Assembly: GCA_900546385.1 (NCBI GenBank)
Contig: URCT01000001.1
Coordinates: 43,507-107,506 of the forward strand
DNA: 64,000 nt
Source: an uncultured Eubacteriales bacterium
GTDB taxonomy: Bacteria > Bacillota > Clostridia > Oscillospirales > CAG-382
Direction: 5' to 3'
Position 1 is the first letter of the stretch; each line of letters starts with the position of its first letter. A program made the position numbers and the translations under genes. Below the pieces are notes generated by a model. The model was not told where the DNA came from. It saw only the letters and a program-made list of their open reading frames with translations, and did no database searches. Positions 61,694-64,000 of the stretch are shown piece after piece.

Positions 61694-61721
61694 TTATAAT
61701 ACATTTTGTTTCATTTGTCAA
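61693..61721 (-). promoter_or_regulatory. consensus promoter of the ATPase gene
   Basis: On the minus strand TTGACA (61716-61721), 17 bases, TATAAT (61693-61698). Confidence 0.85.
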
Positions 61722-61737
61722 GAGCTATTGCAAAATA

Positions 61738-62589
61738 TCATACATATACTTCGGCACATAAAGAATGACGGCTGTATTTCAAGCCGTCATTCGTATACGG
61801 TAACGTCTTATACTGATATTCAAACATAGTCTCAACAGGATCTGCCGCTTCAATTAAGGGAATTTTAACAAGTCCCGAATCCGCACCGAATAATAATAAT
61901 ATCGTATTTGAAATAAAATCAAATGCCATACTTTGTTTTTCACCTACAGATACCAACTGGAAGGATGCGCTGCGTTCTATAGGTGTAGAAATCGTTTCTT
62001 CCGAAACGGTTCCGTCATTTTCAAGAATACGGCAATTTGTTCCCCAATGATATTCGGTTATTTGGTCATTTGCAGAAAGATTATTCCATACAGTTACAGT
62101 GGTATCGTAGGCTCCCGCCAATTCATTGACATGCTGGTTTTCCTCGCAGAGGAAGGAAAGAGCCAACACAGGGGCTGTTGCTTCCGCATCGGGAACACCT
62201 AATTGATTTTTTGAATTATCCCCATAGGTGTAAAATTCAATGTTTTCTCTGTTTAAGCATCTTAAAACTATGTGATCTTTTCCAACGGCAGCGGATTGAA
62301 CTTCATCCACATTTTGAAGTTCAAGAATCTCCGTTGAGTTCGCATCGGCGTTATAATAAAACACAATGTTGTCATCACTGACGGCAACCATATTATTATA
62401 ATTTGCCGCAACAAGTTTTATTTTGGGTACTTGGCTGTTTATAAGCGGAAAATCAAACGCTTCAATGTATTCAACAATTTTTCTCTCGGATCCTTCGAAT
62501 GTGAGAGTTTTCCAAAAGCTCTCGATCGGCTGTTTATCGCGTGGCCTTCCCGGCCGGGACATACTCTTTCTAAAGTCGTTGGTTGTCAA
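61738..62589 (-). pseudogene. chimera: IS3-type transposase tail joined to an RCC1-like protein
   Basis: The open frame on the minus strand starts (TTG at 62589) with 'FRKSMSRPGRPRDKQPIESF', the last-Glu region of IS3-family integrase cores. After about 30 residues it changes abruptly to an unrelated, repeat-like sequence: 'AANYNNMVAVSDDNIVFYYN', 'FYTYGDNSKNQLGVPDAE', resembling RCC1-type beta-propeller blades. The RCC1-like part lacks an N-terminus and secretion signal. The frame is open for 283 residues, but no ribosome site was found, so it is probably a rearrangement product. Confidence 0.5.
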
Positions 62590-62638
62590 GTGTCGAGCAT
62601 TACCGATTCACCCAAAACGGTTCTATTAGTTGACAACC
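62581..62638. repeat. 9-bp inverted repeat GGTTGTCAA / TTGACAACC
   Basis: Arms at 62581-62589 and 62630-62638. The right arm contains the -35 box of the serine-hydrolase promoter. It lies at the edge of the transposase fragment and could be an element end or an operator. Confidence 0.4.
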
Positions 62639-62658
62639 GTCAAAAAATATGATACAAT
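62630..62658 (+). promoter_or_regulatory. promoter of the serine hydrolase gene
   Basis: TTGACA (62630-62635), 17 bases, TACAAT (62653-62658). Confidence 0.8.
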
Positions 62659-62695
62659 CCTCTCATAAACATTCCAAATACAAGGAGTCTTAGCC

Positions 62696-63832
62696 ATGTC
62701 ATACAATTTTTCACCGTTAGAAGAGCTCATGCACGATTTCACTGAGCATCGCGAAATCCCCGGTGCCGACATCATCGTCGCGCTCGACGGCAAACTGGTT
62801 TATCGATATTTTACGGGCTATGCCGACCGGGAAGCCGACCGTAAGATCGATGAAAACACACTTTATTTTCTGTTTTCTGCCTCTAAACCCATTACCTGCG
62901 CTTCGGCACTCCGTCTTGTCGAGAGAGGGTTACTTGACCTGAAAGCGCCGCTTTCCGAATATATGCCGGAATTTGCGCATCTCACCGTCGATGACGGCGT
63001 AAATCCGCCGCACGAAGCCAAGAACCCCATTACCGTGCGTGACCTTTTCTGCATGGCCAACGGCTATTCCTACGAATACGCGTTCAGTGAGCATAAAATC
63101 AGCGAAATGCAGGGACAGCCTTGCCCGACGGTACCGACCATCAAACAGCTTGCTAAGCTTCCGCTCCGTTTTGAGCCGCATACCAAGTTTGCCTATGGAC
63201 TCGGTCACGATATGTTAGCGGCCTTGGTCGAAGTCGTATCCGGCAAGAAGTTCCGCGATTATGTCAAGGAAAACGTTTTCGAGCCGTTAGACATGGTAAA
63301 TTCTCATATGCATGTGACGCCGGATGACCGAGGCGGACGCCTTGCCGCCATTTATCAGATGAACGATGGAAAGACAAGTCGCTGCCCCAATCAGGAAAAC
63401 ATGCACATTTACGGTGAGGAATACGACAGCGGCGGAGCCGGTATCATTTCCAATCCCGTCGATTACATCAAATTTGCCATGACTATGACGCGCCGCGGAA
63501 TAAGTCCTGACGGCAGCTATCAGCTGCTGAAGCCCGAAACGGTAGACCTTATGCGCACGCCGCAGTTAAGCGATGACGAGCGCATAAGCGGTGGCTTTGC
63601 CGGAGGCGGCTACAGCTATGGACTTGGCGTTCGAACCCACATAAGCCCTGCCGAAAGCGGCAGACTCTCCGCAGTAGGCGAGTTCGGCTGGGACGGTGCG
63701 CTTGGCGCATTTGTTTCATTTGACCCGGCAAACAAGATTTCGATTGTATATGTGCAATCGGTCTATAACACACCGCATCCCATCAATCACAAGGATATTC
63801 TGAACACGGTTTACAAGTGTCTTGGATTTTAA
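62696..63832 (+). CDS. serine hydrolase, beta-lactamase/esterase family (PF00144)
   Basis: 378 residues from ATG 62696 after AAGGAG. The class C-type SxxK motif is 'SASKPITC' with Ser61 and Lys64. 'FAYGLGHDMLAALVEVVSGK' near residue 160 holds the Tyr of the second motif (Tyr-x-Gly in place of Tyr-x-Asn), and 'GWDGALGAFVSFDPA' near 330 is the third motif region with Gly-Trp-Asp. This pattern is typical of EstB-like esterases and D-aminopeptidase relatives rather than true beta-lactamases. No signal peptide is visible. Gene composition returns to that of the main chromosome, so the island ends before it. Confidence 0.88.
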   Translation: MSYNFSPLEELMHDFTEHREIPGADIIVALDGKLVYRYFTGYADREADRKIDENTLYFLFSASKPITCASALRLVERGLLDLKAPLSEYMPEFAHLTVDDGVNPPHEAKNPITVRDLFCMANGYSYEYAFSEHKISEMQGQPCPTVPTIKQLAKLPLRFEPHTKFAYGLGHDMLAALVEVVSGKKFRDYVKENVFEPLDMVNSHMHVTPDDRGGRLAAIYQMNDGKTSRCPNQENMHIYGEEYDSGGAGIISNPVDYIKFAMTMTRRGISPDGSYQLLKPETVDLMRTPQLSDDERISGGFAGGGYSYGLGVRTHISPAESGRLSAVGEFGWDGALGAFVSFDPANKISIVYVQSVYNTPHPINHKDILNTVYKCLGF

Positions 63833-63836
63833 CAAA

Positions 63837-63862
63837 GGGCGCACGCATAAGCGTGCGCCCTC
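63837..63862 (+). terminator. hairpin after the serine hydrolase gene
   Basis: 10-bp stem GGGCGCACGC / GCGTGCGCCC with a 4-base loop. The T-run is poor, but it lies directly after the stop codon. Confidence 0.55.
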
Positions 63863-63876
63863 AGCTTGTAGCAAAA

Positions 63877-63906
63877 CCCCATTTTCTTTGCGAAAATGGG
63901 GTAAAA
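63877..63906. terminator. second hairpin, CCCCATTTT / AAAATGGGG
   Basis: 9-bp stem with a 7-base loop (63877-63885 with 63893-63901). No clear T-run follows on the plus strand. Confidence 0.4.
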
Positions 63907-63908
63907 TA

Positions 63909-64000
63909 ATGCAAAAAAGAAAAGAGGAGCAAAAATCTGAGAGAATGCAGGCTGCTGCCGAACCAGTGAATTGCGTATTTTTTGAGATTCATGGCTGCGC
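63909..64000 (+). CDS. possible start of an unassigned gene, cut by the window edge
   Basis: An ATG at 63909 opens a frame of 30 codons to the end of the window. It follows the hairpin at 63877-63901 closely and has no clear ribosome site, so it may be only a chance frame or a leader. No family was recognised. Confidence 0.2.
   Translation, partial: MQKRKEEQKSERMQAAAEPVNCVFFEIHGC

Noticed and set aside
62696..63832. Antibiotic-resistance beta-lactamase
   Set aside because: The second motif is Tyr-x-Gly and there is no signal peptide; the pattern fits esterase or peptidase relatives better.

Overview
The window reads as a chromosomal segment of an anaerobic, spore-forming, Gram-positive bacterium of the class Clostridia, probably a gut-type Oscillospirales or Christensenellales relative. 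The grounds are an intact sporulation sigma factor SigK, a LysM-GH18 spore-cortex hydrolase of the YaaH/SleL type, an S-layer-homology protein, lipoprotein-based ABC transporters, a 2-hydroxyacyl-CoA-dehydratase-type activase, strong AGGAGG-like ribosome sites, and many sigma-A promoters with a 17-base spacer. Taxonomy is inferred from gene content only. No rRNA, tRNA or CRISPR array was seen.

Layout. 1-4.5 kb: partial DUF2953 membrane protein, 2-keto-3-deoxygluconate-type sugar kinase, rlmH, sigK and the LysM-GH18 gene. 4.5-11 kb: carbohydrate-associated accessory genes, namely a SASA-type esterase, a tightly coupled SDR / AraC regulator / FAD oxidoreductase operon, and a convergent ADP-ribosylglycohydrolase-fold gene. 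11.3-15.6 kb: 1416-residue S-layer-homology protein with six Ig-like repeats. 15.7-18.2 kb: polar amino-acid ABC importer. 18.4-25.1 kb: DUF362 protein, a small four-cysteine protein, a CDF metal transporter, and a two-gene activase / dehydratase-like pair. 25.4-30.6 kb: BMP-type nucleoside ABC importer. 30.8-36.1 kb: PcrA/UvrD helicase, a membrane-bound UDP-sugar 4,6-dehydratase and a Nudix hydrolase. 36.4-39.8 kb: TetR regulator, ABC exporter-type half-transporter and LCM-type methyltransferase. 39.8-50.3 kb: one gene for a 3488-residue secreted modular protein with seven beta-helix-like modules, alternating cysteine-rich blocks, MBG/YDG-type domains, an InlB-type repeat and a C-terminal stalk domain.

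50.6-59.5 kb is a glycan-degradation locus. A periplasmic-binding-protein-like sensor carrying a C-terminal LuxR-type helix-turn-helix is divergent from a four-gene operon: DUF5107-TPR protein, sialate O-acetylesterase-like SASA protein, GH110-like beta-helix protein and clan GH-A hydrolase. Palindromes in the shared intergenic region are candidate operators.

59.6-62.6 kb is a more AT-rich, degraded island: a 5'-truncated glycoside hydrolase fragment, a serine-recombinase remnant, an intact ATPase (DUF234 type) with tandem operator-like repeats, and a chimera of an IS3-type transposase tail with an RCC1-like protein. A serine beta-lactamase-family hydrolase (62.7-63.8 kb) and an unassigned ORF running off the right edge close the window.

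The best candidates for undescribed biology are the PBP-LuxR-controlled glycan operon, the giant cysteine-module protein, and the SASA / FAD oxidoreductase / ADP-ribosylglycohydrolase-fold group. All functions are from sequence recognition by eye; no database search was run.
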